A stretch of 64,000 nucleotides of DNA from Dryococelus australis (lineage: Eukaryota > Arthropoda > Insecta > Phasmatodea > Phasmatidae), in the NCBI GenBank assembly GCA_029891345.1, contig CM057009.1:296199966-296263965 (forward strand), read 5' to 3'. How positions within the stretch are numbered: position 1 is the stretch's first letter; every line of letters begins with the position of its first letter. Below are positions 36,441 to 48,208 of the stretch, piece after piece. Under the pieces are notes generated by a model. It ran no database searches, was not told the DNA's origin, and saw only the letters and a list, made by a program, of their open reading frames with translations. Position numbers and translations under genes: made by a program.

Positions 36441-37040
36441 TCAGCATTCCTTTTACAACAATATTCCAGCATATTTTAAACTACTTTCGTTAAACATTTT
36501 GGCATAGAATAATTGTGATTGCTTAAATGTGTTATACCATACAACACACACACATTTCACGTTAACTTGTGAGTGCCAGTAAATGTGTGCCAGCAGGACA
36601 CTTGCAAGTATGATATACGGTTTGGAATATGGCCGTGCCATCCCCCCACACTGATCCAACACCCAGATAAGATGGAAAGGTTGCCACAGTATCATTTTTT
36701 TTGGCCTGTTTACAACCAAACAGCAGAACAGGACCACTAAGAATTCATACGTCAAAGCTTCGCACCATGCCAATGAAACTGAATATGGAAAAACATACAA
36801 TATTGGATGTAATTAATCAACAAAATAGATCTCTGAACTGAAAGGAGGGAGAACGCGTGCCCGCTCCCTGCGCCTCATCCATCAACGTCCCCGACTTATG
36901 ACCACCCGCGGACAGACCACACACCTACCTGACAGCACACTTTCCACTTATTTATTTATTCAGGCCGGGGGACATAAATTGCCCTGCGGTATAACCGAAT
37001 CTGCGTATACCAGGCCGCGATATTCCGGGCTTCCACTGTA

Positions 37041-37793
37041 CATTACATATTAATGGAAATAGTTTAATTTATCTAGGGCTGTGAATGAGATGTAATATTA
37101 CAAATGTAATCTCAATATGTACCTGCAATCCAAGTTTGTTAAAGCTTTTTTATACATATTGCCAGCATGTGTTTAAGGAGCCATTTGGTTTTTTACAAAT
37201 GTTTTAATGTGTTTGTGCAATTTTATTTCCATGAGGCTTTAATATACTTCATCCGACTGCCCTCATGGATATTCTATACGTTATTTTAAGTCATTTTCAG
37301 CATTAAATGAGACATAAGATATTTGGTCTTAGTTTGTAACTGTATGTCAACACTGTTAATACTCTTTAAATTTAGCAAGTTATATTATTAACATGTTTTA
37401 AGTTAATATAGTTTTATACTCAGTATTATAGTGTGTATAGCTCAGTGAAATGTGAGTTGAATTCTTTGTAACATTTTTCCAAGTTGATTAAATTGTCTAC
37501 AATAAATTTGTCTTTATTTATGACTTCAGATCGAATCCCCACAGGCTGAAAAGTATTTTTAACTTTATTAGAGAACCATTAAATTGAGTTTTTAATTCAA
37601 AACGTTCTATTGGAAATACCACTGCTGTGGCATTGCAATTTGTGTTTTCCTTATGTAGATATTTTAATTCGGAATAAATTTCATAGTTTCATAAAATAAA
37701 TAGATTTCAAAAACTTATTCAATGCAGTCGAGAGTCAGGAAAATGGCCACATCAAACCTTGGGAATTTATGAACAGCAGTATTTCACACATAC
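37041..37793. other. NIT2 intron next to the lysine-exon donor
   Basis: AT-rich. The segment 37195-37275 repeats the sequence flanking the left side of the pogo-like element. Nothing else was recognised. Confidence 0.4.
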
Positions 37794-37979
37794 CTTCCTG
37801 TGTTTTCCAATCAACATTCCATCTGGACTCCACACAGTGCAAGTGTTATAAAATTTGTTGCCCTCTCTCTCTGGTATTGATCCTCCAATCAGGTAAACCC
37901 CATTATCCTTGGCTGCTTTTGAGAGCGCGTGGCATGTTTCGCCAGATGACACAGATTCGGCATACTCAGGAAAAAAATT
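37794..37979 (-). CDS. NIT2: Omega-amidase NIT2, catalytic-lysine exon
   Basis: Encodes KFFPEYAESVSSGETC, then LSKAAKDNGVYLIGGSIPE, FYNTCTVWSPDGMLIG and KHRK. YLIGGSIPE and YNTC.V..PDG are NIT2/nitrilase signature segments. The last codon is the catalytic lysine (Lys112 in human NIT2), directly at the exon end. The acceptor is atttttcag before AATTTTTTTCC, completing the Lys codon begun by the previous exon. The donor is AGGAAG then gtatgt. The exon is 186 bp, phase 1 in and 0 out, with no stops or frameshifts. Confidence 0.96.
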
Positions 37980-38473
37980 CTGAAAAATATCCCTTATAAC
38001 TAAAATTAAATGCTAACTACACTTTCATTTAGACTATCATCAGGTCACTTTATTTAATAAAACAATCTATACAACCTAAATTAAAAAATCTGTGTTGCCT
38101 AGGCTTCTTACTTCTGGAAAACACATCTGTGGGGGAGAAAACAGGAAAAAAAAAAGGGGGGGGGGCAACAACAATCAATAACATTCACATATACTGTGCA
38201 TCACATATGTGAGAGCTAGAACAATGGTTACAAGCAGCCCTACTATTGGCCTCTAATCTCATGGTGGAGTGGGTATGGAGGAGGAGGACCTGCAAACATA
38301 TGGGAAGAATTCTTCTTACTTAGTGATCAGATGACTCATTTAGTAAGTTTGGAACGGTGAAGGCAAAATAATTTTTAAACTTCAAAATATCTACTTAAAC
38401 ATGCACATTACAGTTAAAACAATAACAATAGCTTAGTGTTTAAATATACTTCTGCATCTAATTTGATTAACAA
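37980..38473. other. NIT2 intron upstream of the lysine exon
   Basis: Begins with the acceptor of the lysine exon; contains an A- and G-rich low-complexity patch at 38140-38165. Nothing else was recognised. Confidence 0.45.
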
Positions 38474-38484
38474 TAAAAGGAGAG

Positions 38485-38747
38485 GTAGCTAGGTAGGTAG
38501 TTGGGCTTAACATCTCATCAACAGCGAGGCCATTACAGATGGTGCAAGTTGCACTGGGAAGAGGGATCGGGAAAGGATTGGGAAGGAATCGGCCATGGCC
38601 TTTGTTTAGGACCCATCACAGCAATCACCTGGAGTGATTTTGGAAAACCATGGAAAACCAAAATCAGGATGGCCGGACCCGGGATTGAACCCGGATCCTC
38701 CGAAATGTAAGTCAAGTGAGTTACCACTGCGCCACTTCGCTCTGTGT
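38485..38747 (-). mobile_element. tRNA-derived SINE, family C (11-bp target duplication)
   Basis: Read on the minus strand it starts with a tRNA-like head (gcagtggtaactcac) and a B-box region around GGTTCAATCCCGGGTCC. The body includes ttttccatggttttccaaaa and the tail ends gttaagcccaactacc. It is flanked by identical TAAAAGGAGAG (38474-38484 and 38748-38758). The body differs from family A. Similar elements are familiar from large-genome polyneopteran insects. Confidence 0.9.
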
Positions 38748-38758
38748 TAAAAGGAGAG

Positions 38759-39714
38759 AAGAGCTGTATTCTCAAATGTGGGAAGTAATTCACAAAATGT
38801 TAGAAACTGAGACTGCATGTAAGGAAAAAAAGAACAATTCCTCTTCAGAATAGAATATAAAAAATAATTTTGAGAAAACTTTATCAAATTGTATGAAATT
38901 AAATATTGTCTGCTTTAACTGAAAAATCAGATAATCCTCAGGAATGCATTGAATACCTTCATAATGTAAATAAACTCAAGAAAGATTATTGACACAAATT
39001 AATGTAATTATTTTCATGTAAACAAAGTAACAGTACACTTCTATAGTGTTGCAGGGAGATCACTCAAATAGAGAACAAAATTCCAGGTTTTTCCAGCAGT
39101 ATATTAGAAAGTACAGTTAAAAAAATGCCCCGACATTTTATGTTGAAAACTACAACTGCTCACAAAAACAGGGGCATTAATACAGAATACAGTGAGCCCT
39201 CAACTTAGTAAACATCAGCTCATAACAGAAAAAATAAGCATTAATTTTTCATTTGTGTGCATGCCCATATGCTGGCTGACTGCCTTATGCATCCAAGGTA
39301 ACGTTTACTCCTGGATAAAAAAAGTTTCCTGCCTGGTTTTGACATCAGTCATAAATCAGTCATGTATGACTGTCCAGGACATGGCACTTAAATTTGTTAT
39401 TTATTGTACTCAATTAAGTGCAAGGCAAACAGTCAACAAGTGATGTGTGTACCAGTTACAACTGCTGTACTGTAAAACAATGGAATGGCCCATCAGTTCC
39501 CATACTTGCCTGAAGCGAGACTTGTCACTGCGTTAAGTAGTTTGTTTTCCTGCTGCATACAATTTCATTTGTTCTGTGTAAACAATCAGTTTTACACATG
39601 TTGTCCTCTTTGGTTGTTGATTTTGTTTTGACAAAACATTTACAGTAAAAGTTTACCTGCATGGAGCGGAAATAAGGCAGCATTTCATTCTGGTCTGCAC
39701 CTGCAGTCTGTAAT
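38759..39714. other. NIT2 intron, no feature recognised
   Basis: AT-rich, with short frames lacking motifs. It ends at the probable terminus of the hAT-like gene. Confidence 0.45.
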
Positions 39715-40040
39715 CAGTGGCGGATCTAGCAACCTATCAAGTGGGGCTACATTTGGGAGGGTGGAGGTGAATAAGTTTATCTTATGCTAACCAATTTTCT
39801 TACAGTGGGTGTATTGTTCCTAGTTAACTTTACTTTAAGATGCACATATTTAGAATAACTGCAATAAAATAGTCATAAGCAATAATTTGTTTACATATGC
39901 AAATCCAATTTATTAATATTAAGTACTCGTTGGAGCTCAGCACTCTCCGAATGGATACAATATTTTGTTGTGAAAATACATTAACCATGCAACTCATACA
40001 TTTGAAATCAAAATTTCCAATCCTGGTTTGTCACGCCAGA

Positions 40041-40061
40041 CTTTTAATAATTAATATGACC

Positions 40062-40139
<78 letters not shown>

Positions 40140-40160
40140 GGTCATATTAATTATTAAAAG
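40041..40160. repeat. 24-bp perfect inverted repeat around (TA)n
   Basis: Arm 40041-40064 (from CTTTTAATAATTAATATGAC) is perfectly inverted at 40137-40160; the 72 bases between are pure TA/AT repeat. It can form a long hairpin. It may have arisen by slippage or template switching and may be an assembly-sensitive site. Confidence 0.85.
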
Positions 40161-40227
40161 TATATATATATATGTATAAAAGTATATATATATATATATA
40201 TATAAAAGTATATATATATATATAAAA

Positions 40228-40314
<87 letters not shown>
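40161..40314. repeat. TA-rich microsatellite with TAAAAG interruptions
   Basis: Runs of TA interrupted three times by TAAAAGTA, then a pure (TA)n tract to 40314, followed by a TG/CATG-rich tail to about 40390. Overlapping Tyr/Ile-rich frames are repeat artefacts. Confidence 0.95.
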
Positions 40315-40315
<1 letters not shown>

Positions 40316-40514
40316 CATGTATGTGTGTGTGCATGTGTGTGGGGGAGGGGGGTGGTGCATGGGTGCGTGCATGCACACGCACATACATACGCACAAAATT
40401 AATGGATGAAAGTGTTACTTATTTGTTAAGACACAATGAATACACTTTATGTACATCTGTACATCACAATAAATATTGCTTATGGTTATAAGTCTGTGTT
40501 TAGCAGCATTACTT

Positions 40515-41466
40515 TCACGAATCATTGTCCTTACTCCAGTTACACATAATCATTCTTCTTTGCTTCAGTTTACAAAATATATCAATAACAGTCTCAACAT
40601 TGATATCTCGTTCTTTGTGTATGTTGGCCAGTGCTAACCCATTGTGTTCTTGTCCCACTGTCTTCCTTGCGTACGTCTTCAGCCGCTTTAAACTTGAGGA
40701 GCTTCTTTCTGCTGTACTAGTAGTCACTGGAATTGTTCAGAATATCTAAAGCAGAATTGGGATGTTTGAGAAAAACGAACTGTCGCACTCTTTTAAAGCC
40801 TTGTGTGCTGTCTTGGGTTTTTTGTCTAGCTAACCCACTTTTTTTGCCAAAGCTTAAATTCTGATTTTAACCTTAAGTGAACAGCCATTTAAAAAATGTT
40901 CATACTTAACAAAAGCATTAATAACAGCATCACCACCATGCATTTCACAATAAGCAGATACAAGGCTTTGAAGAGGCAAGATAACAGCAAAGTCATGGCT
41001 AAACCTAGATTTCAGCTGAGAAATGAAATGATCAATTGTCTGAAGAAAAAAAAAACTCGCCTGAAATATTTCTCAGCATTTAGAGCAGAAATATTTTCCC
41101 TTGTTTGTTTCGCACAAGTTCTTGGAAGAGTGATTTTACTTCCAAGGTCTTCAGCTACCTTACTTGCATCTTCAAAAATACTCCCAAACACTTGTCTCTG
41201 CCCCTCTTTTGGAATTTTTAATAACCTCCAGTGTATCAGTTGTCATACTTAATGCAGTCGAGACATCTTGTTTAGGACTTTGTAGCTTTCCACTAGATTT
41301 CAATGCTAAGGAAAGACAGTATGCTGTTGTTTCAAGTGCCACTATGAAATCTCCACTTTTTATTGCAGAACTGTACATACAGGCTTTGGTTGATGTCTTT
41401 GAGTAAAATTTACTACATACTAGTAACCATTTCATCAAGTGGTGTTACAATAGGTTCGACTGTATT
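40515..41466 (-). pseudogene. hAT-like transposase, C-terminal part with dimerisation domain
   Basis: Continues the hAT-like protein: TVEPIVTPLDEM, FYSKTSTKACMYSSAIKSGD, WEYFEDASKVAEDLGSKI, LPRTCAKQTR, then in a shifted frame TIDHFISQLKSRFSHDFAVI and AYCEMHGGDAV. It ends with TSTAERSSSSLKRLKTYARK and GLALANIHKERDINVE, the hAT C-terminal dimerisation signature (usually TAERSFS.LKRIKTYLRN and LALMNIHRD). Stops after M at about 41405 and frame changes near 41075 and 40750 show it is inactive. It is separated from the core by the 2.8-kb insert at 41467-44258. Confidence 0.8.
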
Positions 41467-44258
41467 CTCAATTCCTGATTCTGAGTATTTTGATTATTAA
41501 AAATAAGCATTTGCAATGTAATACTCAATGTGTGAAAAAAATTTCTTTCACACAATAACATTTTTTATTTTTTCTAGATTCAGACTACAATGATAATATT
41601 GGTATTAAATCATAAGTACCTATGTGTCTAAACTTTGAATTATAACAAATTCTTGGCTTACAAATTAAGTTGTTTTAAAAAAAAAATTGACATATTTTGT
41701 TTTTAAAGAGGGTTGAAAATAAAAATACAAAGGAAAACCTCTTTGTAATAAGACTGAAAGGACATATTTTGAATGTGTTTATGCTAAAGTCAAATCCAAA
41801 TTAAAATATTGTAATGTATTGCTGCATCAGCACAAAATGTAGAGGTTAATTTTTTAATTTTAATACACCATATCATATTTTCCTTTGAAAAAAAATTATA
41901 TGTTACTGAGTATTTCCACCACCTTCTAGATTATGTTTGAAGTATGTATCTTGGTTGATTGAACATTTTCAAGTTTTCTTCAACATTTTATCCCATCTTG
42001 CCAGCTGTATGCAACTTTCATTTTATTTAGCATGTGCATTTTAAACCTGCACCAGATTTAAAACAAATGTTTATTATCTTGTTTGGGACATGTTGAAAGG
42101 TTGCTGCTTTATTTTTAAAATTACTACAATTTTATTTATTTTAACTCGACAGCTTTTTCAGATAGATGCTTATTTCACACGCATTGTGCCGCTTCGGTGG
42201 CACTGCTTTTTATTCTTTGTGTTTCATAATTTGTGTTCCTTTTCTGGGGATAATTAAATTTATTTTGGCAAAACCCTTGTTTTAGGTTCCAACACCTAAC
42301 CTTATTTTGCACTTGTTTTCTTGTAAAGCAAGGTACATTATTTTAGGTCACAGTTACAATGATTCAGTTTTATTTATATTTCTATTTAAATTAGTAATGT
42401 TCACTGTTTTCGGTAATCTTGCATATCTTGCATAATTTGTTAGCAACTGATTATTTTGTTTTTCCTCAAACACGTATTTTCACAAAACTAATTTTGTAAT
42501 TGCTGTTGCCAGTCAATGACATAATTACTCATGTTTTTATGTAAATTAGCATACATTGTAAGTTCACTATCTTTAAATGTTTTAAGCCTTACTGGTAAAC
42601 TATATAGGCTAAAGAATTTTTTCCCCCCTTTTTCGTGACAAAACTATTTGTCAATGTTGTTGCCAGTTATTACGTCAATAGTTATAAGTTATCGTTTAAA
42701 AGCGTCAAGTTTATTTGCGACTTGCTGTCTGAAATTGTTCACTTGCCATACTATTATTGTAATTTTATTCTAGACAAAATATCATCTTGATAAGTTATTT
42801 CAAGTAATTGTGAAATGTCACATATTGATCTTCCGGGAATGCCCACTCACTTCTTCTTCATCTAGCCTATATGACCTGACCACTGCTTATTTGTTTAGCT
42901 TCGTCTCTTTCCTAGTTTTATTATATAAGAACTTCTGTTTTACTGCATTGAGAGCTTTACTTTTAGATTTCATCTTAAATGTAACTTGCTATACTCATGA
43001 GTCAATACAAAGTAATTTGTTTGTGATTTGAATTTAGGGATCCCTACAATAATAGTAGTAACATAAAAAAACTAAGGAAAGAATAATAAAATCATAAATA
43101 TAAAAAAAGAGAGGAAATTAGTGTAAAAGATTTTTGTGAAAGAACTACTCTATCATGATATTATTACTTATTTATTTATTGATGATGTGTTATGTTGTTC
43201 TTTTTTTTTTTGGGAATATTTTTTGTTTTGGGAAAGGAAGTTAAGCTACAATAAATTTGCAGTTTAACCAGACTTATTTCTACTTTCATTTAATATTATA
43301 TAAGTAACAACCTTGCTCTCATGATACGCAACATGTATTAATTTGAATTACTTCTGTTCATATAAAAACTTAAATACCAGTATAGTACTGCAATAAATGT
43401 TTGTAGCAAAAGTGAAGTAAGCTGTTATAGATGTTGTGAACTGAACAAGGGTTAGGCCTTTCTCTTACATTAACCCTTATGATGTGCACACTCATCACAG
43501 CAGAGCCACAGGGCTTTATGTTTGTAGCGATGTTGGGGGCTGTGTGCACTTCAGCTTTTCTGGCTTTTCAGTGCTACAGCATGTAGAAAACCATCTGCAT
43601 TAAGAAACTCTAAAACTATGTTAAATATGTGAATGGAACACATCACGAAAAAAGCCATTGATTATGCGAGAAAAAGTAAATAAGTTATAGATGTGAATGA
43701 ATGCATACAGATGCCAATGATGAAGCTGACACTGAAACATGTCTACCAGTGCTTGTGTTGTAGAGAAATTCCAGGCATTTTTTAAGTGTTGTATGCCCAC
43801 ACATCTTTGAATCATTGATGCACAAAAAAAAATTTGTTTCCATTTTGCATTAATAGAAATACCACAATTCCAACGTGAAATAAATATAATTAAACATGAA
43901 GTATCAGTTACAAGCGTATGTAATTGATATATTAATACACATTGCAATTCGTTATGAGAATTTCACAGTTACCAATGTAATTAATTTTGGTAAATGGTGG
44001 GTTTGTTTACGTTTTACAGTGCTGTGTTAGGATTTTATGATCACGTTTCTGTTTTTGTTTTGCCATGAAATTCATAGTAACAATTTGTTAACACATGTTA
44101 TCATTGTCACACGGGATTAAAATCATTTTGTAATACATATTAACCATATTTCACACTAAACAAATAGCTTAACATTATAAATCTTATGGCTATGTCAGTT
44201 CTCAGGACCCTAAAACCACTTCGCAAAAATGGGAATTTCATCATAAACGGGGATCTAA
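41467..44258. mobile_element. 2.8-kb insertion splitting the hAT-like frame
   Basis: The interrupted hAT-like coding sequence is duplicated at both edges: plus-strand GTTACAATAGGTTCGACTGTA ends near 41466, and TAACAAGGTTCGGCTGTA lies at about 44261-44278. Both copies encode the same few residues (T-V/A-E-P), so the repeat is best read as an imperfect ~18-bp target duplication. The insert is AT-rich. A minus-strand frame at 43947-43621 contains AWNFSTTQALVDMFQ, faintly like the C-terminus of a pogo/Tigger transposase. Around 41740 AAACCTCTTTGTAATAAGAC resembles a pogo terminus. Its class is unresolved. Confidence 0.45.
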
Positions 44259-44510
44259 TAACAAGGTTCGGCTGTAAATAGTTCCTTAAAGGTGATAAGA
44301 GTGTTGTGTCTTTTAACCCATCTGGGTCGACACAATGTTTTCAATTTTTTTTTGTTACGTGTGGTTAAAATCTGCAGTAACTCTTTGTAAGGCATTTCAT
44401 CTGTTAGCAGACGTAGATAAAAACACACACACATTGCCAACAATTCCAAGGTGTCTCGCAGGATTTTGAAATACACAGGTTTAGAGAATGGCTGAAGCTC
44501 TGTGTCTGTG

Positions 44511-44606
44511 TAAGTGTGTATATGTGTGTGTGAGAGAGTGAGTGTGTGCGAGAGTGAGTGAGTGAGTGAGTGAGTGAGTGAGTGAGTGAGTGTGTGTGTG
44601 TGTGCG
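44511..44606. repeat. GTGA/GT microsatellite inside the hAT-like exon
   Basis: About nine GTGA units flanked by GT runs. The hAT-like frame enters it after GVQALILAQQPIAM and the next recognisable block (LCRPRWVKRH) is in another frame. The microsatellite therefore replaced or expanded within the coding region. Confidence 0.9.
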
Positions 44607-44925
44607 CATGGCAATGGGCTGTTGAGCCAGAATAAGGGCCTGAACACCACTAAATTTCCCGGCGATGTTTGATCCTCCATCGTACCCTTGTCCACAGAGA
44701 ACTTCATAGCTCAGTCCAAGTTTTTCCAGCTCTTGGTTGATTGCTTCCTTAATAGTAATATCGGTGGTTGATTTCAGCTCTGTGAATCCTAAGAAATCTT
44801 CACGTGTTACAAAAGTACCTGTGTTGATATATCTCACACAAAATGTAATTTGTTGTTTTGTACTGATATCTATAGCTTTGTCACATATAATAGAAAAAAA
44901 GCTTGCTTTTTAATACGCTTTACTA

Positions 44926-45098
44926 CAGTGGACTCCCAATCTAGATTATTTCAGGAGACAGTAAAAAAATTTCCATACATGTGGACTTTCAACGTTTGTG
45001 GTCTTGAAATAAAGATAAATAAAAACTGGGAACACAGAATATGTTCCATGATTGCAGACTTTCAGTCCATCAGGGTTCAAACCATAGAGGTTCCACTG
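44926..45098. mobile_element. 173-bp pogo-type MITE in the hAT-like exon
   Basis: Ends CAGTGGACTCCCAAT and, inverted, CAGTGGAACCTCTAT. TA on both sides (44924-44925; 45099-45100). Removing it brings the hAT-like blocks IQNEE and VKRIKKQAFFSIICDKAID close together. It belongs to the CAGTGGAACCTC pogo/Tigger terminus class, related to the element at 3570-5141. Confidence 0.85.
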
Positions 45099-45973
45099 TA
45101 CTGAGTAACGCACAGTTTCAGTAACATACTAAATTTCTTCATTTTGAATAGTATTACTTATCATAGTACTGTTGTGGTTGCAAGTACTGAGGTGATGTTT
45201 TAAATCTTCATCACCACCATCCATACGAAATGCCAAAAGGCTGTAAAATGTTCCCTGTTTCCCGGATATTAAGTCGCCTGGTGAGCAAACCATTGCCACA
45301 ATGACCTCTGAAACGTAAGTTGTTGTGAGCACATAGAACTATTATTTTTATGATGAGTCTTAGTCGTTTTCTGTTTCCTTCAAACACCAACATTTTATTG
45401 CTATCAAGAACAACTGCAACACTTTTCTTGGATCATGATTCTAAGAATCTGTGAATTTCAGCACCCTCCCCACTGAAACTTTATGTTAGTTGGTGTTCTC
45501 ATGAAATCTTAATTCTTCAGTGGCCTTTTTATACCAACTCAGAGGTTCCTTCACCAGAGTTTTCCGAACCTGAAACATATAGAAGAAATTTAACATCATA
45601 TTTGATTCTTGGTGAAGTATTTAAACTGACACAAAATGTGTAAAACTACTTTTTATATTATTAATTCCAAGTAACTTTAATTATTCATGAAAATTAATTT
45701 CCTTAATTTAAAAGTATTTTCATTTAGGACCATAAAGTTTTCCGTAGCATGTGTGAATTATATAATTAAAGAATTCTAGATAATAGGGTTAATATTATCA
45801 TCAGTTAGGTAACACTACGTTTTATCAACTCCCCCCAGCTGATGGCTTTCGACACAGCAAATATCCGGTTCTCTATTAGGAGAAAAATAAACTTAAAAAG
45901 TTGGGGTAGTTTGGCCTTGTTAACACTTTTATGAAGAGTGAAATTTAAGTTGGCATAAAAACCGAAATTGTTT

Positions 45974-48208
45974 AGCTCAAGGTGGCCCCTTATATTCACT
46001 TTCAAAATTCCCTGACTTTTCCAGGTTTTCAAGGCAAAATCATGATTTTTCTCTGACCATTTTTAAAGGCAAGTTAAGATAGGCCTGCCTATAGTTCAGA
46101 CTTACCTTAGTTTTGGAGTGACTTCAATTCCTCATCTATGGCAAAACCTAATGTTGATATACGTTTGTCCTTTTGTGAAATCTTATTGAGAGAGGAGGGA
46201 GAGGGAGGGAGAGAGGGAGGCAGGGGGAGGGAGAGGGAGGGGTAGATAAGGGGAGGGAGAGAGAGGGAGGGAGGGAGGGAGGGAGAGGGAGGGAGGGATA
46301 GAGGGGGAGGGGGAGGGGGAGGGGAGAGGGGGAGGGGAGAGGGGGAGGGGAGAAGGAGAGGGAGAGAGAGACACACACACTCTCTTTGTGCACTTTAAAT
46401 CCTGCACATACAGTGTGTGATTTGTGTTTGCTTTGAAATGTATAATAGGTACTGGGTTTTATCACAATTTTCGGAGCCAATATCACTGTTCAATTATTAG
46501 TAAAAATGTGTTAAATCAATTATCAGGGTTTTTTAAATACAAATTCGCTTATTTGTGTTTTATCTGGCCCCGACTAACACTGTTAATCGGGAGTTTACTG
46601 TATTTCTGAATCTGGAAACATTAACTGAAATAGTGGTACACTCAATTCACCTCCAAGGATAGACTGGTGTTGCATGATAATATGAATACACCAAATAATT
46701 TCAGATTTCATCACATTCTCCTTCAACACAAACTCCTGGAGGATACATTTACTTTTTGATAAATGCTGGCCATCATTTTCAGTGAGGGGTGTTAGTTACT
46801 GACATGTCTGAACTTACATTTGTTTCACATTCTGCTTGTGAAGATGGACCTACCAAATATTGAAGCAGCGATATTTTAGCGGCAACACTGGTCTTAAAAA
46901 GTGTCGTTAAATTAACTGATTTGGCATTATTACTCATAGCTTCTGTGTGTCTGTCTGTTTTTTCATCATGTGGCTAGAGATTACCTTTTAACCATATTAC
47001 TAAGCGGAAAATATGTTCTGTAACACAATATGCCGAATAATCATAATTTTCCCAACGCAACCACATAGAGAAATTGCTATCCAGCAACCAACATTCATTG
47101 AATGCAGATTTCTTACTTTTTGAACAAAACATTATTTGCACAAAACTTTCACTTCGAAGCAGCTAATAACGGTAACTGTCACAAACCATATTCTTCCAGT
47201 ATGTTTAGATTGCCTGTGTTGTTCAATTGCTACCTAATATTAATATAAATAAGTCTGCAGCGGAAAGGTTGACATTTTTGAACACGTGTCACCAAAACAC
47301 TGAGCAATAAAAAGTGTGTTGGAAAAAAAAAAACTTTTATCAACGTATGCAAACACATATCACAATCATATGACCATTTGAAATTAGTACTATTGTTTTA
47401 TTTCATGAAAGTTTTTATTGAACGCACCAGTAAAACACCACAATTGGAAGCTAAAAAACAGTTCCATAGGCTTATCGTCCGCTATTTTAAGAAGTATATA
47501 CCTATCAAGTCAATTAAAAAAATACAGCATCATTAAAGTCAAACATACGCACTTCACATAATAATTATATCAACTGCTCTACTTATAGATAATTCAATAT
47601 GCATTTTCTGACCAAAATAACTAACAAAACCATAATGCACTAATGTTCGCATATTGTAATAATTTCCAACAAGCGACTGGTAGCAAAGTTGCCAACACAA
47701 AACAAAGAAATTTTGCTACGGCTCTGAATAAATTCCAACACTTAGCATCACTACGCCGTTCTCATTGCACAATATATTCTTTTTCAAGTGAAATAAAAAT
47801 TACGTCAATTAAACCTTTGTTAAAACAAAGAACGTCAAAGTTTTAAATCATATTTTACCTTATGCAAACAAATTCGATAAAGAATGTGCCTAACAAAACA
47901 GGAATCAACTGATCGACGATTCAACAGGTGTATCAATATATCAACTCAAGTCCTAACTATATATCAATATACTCTCTGGAGAATGTTTTTAACTGCACAG
48001 CCAATCCAATATCATCAGAAACAAAATAATTTTATCATTACGAATTCTGAATAAGATATCACTCTTAAGCAAAAGTAAAAAAATAATAATGCATACACAA
48101 AATAAAACTATTACTGCCTCAAAAATTCCCTCTATTTTTGAGAAATCCCCTGACCAAGAAAATTTCCTAACTTTACCCGGTTTTCGCGAAGTGTGGCCAC
48201 CCTTAGCT
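45974..48208. mobile_element. Candidate element with AGCTMARGGTGGCC ends
   Basis: AGCTCAAGGTGGCC at 45974-45987 is inverted with two mismatches at 48195-48208 (AGCTAAGGGTGGCC). Subterminal sequences share AAATTCCCTGA-like and GGTTTTC motifs, a combination seen in abundant insect repeats. The minus-strand frame near 46937-46780 starts MSNNAKSVNLTTLF and runs up to a GTAAGT donor-like site; it may be an N-terminal exon of this element, but no catalytic motif is visible. No target duplication was confirmed. Confidence 0.4.
46191..46372. repeat. GGGA-rich polypurine tract
   Basis: About 180 bases almost purely G and A on the plus strand. Its complement gives spurious Pro/Ser/Leu-rich frames. Capable of unusual DNA structure such as triplex formation. 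Confidence 0.95.

Larger units (their letters stand above)
35637..37038. mobile_element. pogo-like element with CAGTRRAAGCCCGG ends
   Basis: The left end CAGTAAAAGCCCGG is mirrored at the right end (reverse complement CAGTGGAAGCCCGG). TA follows the right end (37039-37040); TG, a decayed TA, precedes the left. Both subterminal zones contain gggacataa. The 1.4-kb body has no transposase frame but includes a tandem repeat (35980-36370) and a tRNA-like SINE fragment. Confidence 0.72.
44259..45569 (-). pseudogene. hAT-like transposase, catalytic-core exon
   Basis: The acceptor atatgtttcag precedes GTTCGG; the frame opens VRKTLVKEPLSWYKKATEEL. Later blocks are ALRGH-like FRGHCGNG, LLAFRMDGGDEDLKHHL, ISNTIQNEE, then (across the MITE at 44926-45098) QAFFSIICDKAIDIS, which carries the conserved Asp of the family's ADE.TD motif. 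Next come YINTGTFVTREDFLGFTEL and LCGQGYDGGSNIAGKFSGVQ, the RGQ.YDGA..M.G block with the second conserved Asp. After a TG/GTGA microsatellite the frame shifts and resumes KKLKTLCRPRWVKRHNTLIT (family: TRW..RH). Multiple stops and frameshifts make it a pseudogene. Confidence 0.85.

Noticed and set aside
38660-38747. tRNA gene suggested by a GGTTCAATCCCGGG-type B box (also at 31520, 51845 and 50240)
   Set aside because: The tRNA-like heads belong to SINEs with target duplications and shared bodies; no cloverleaf with intact acceptor stem was seen.
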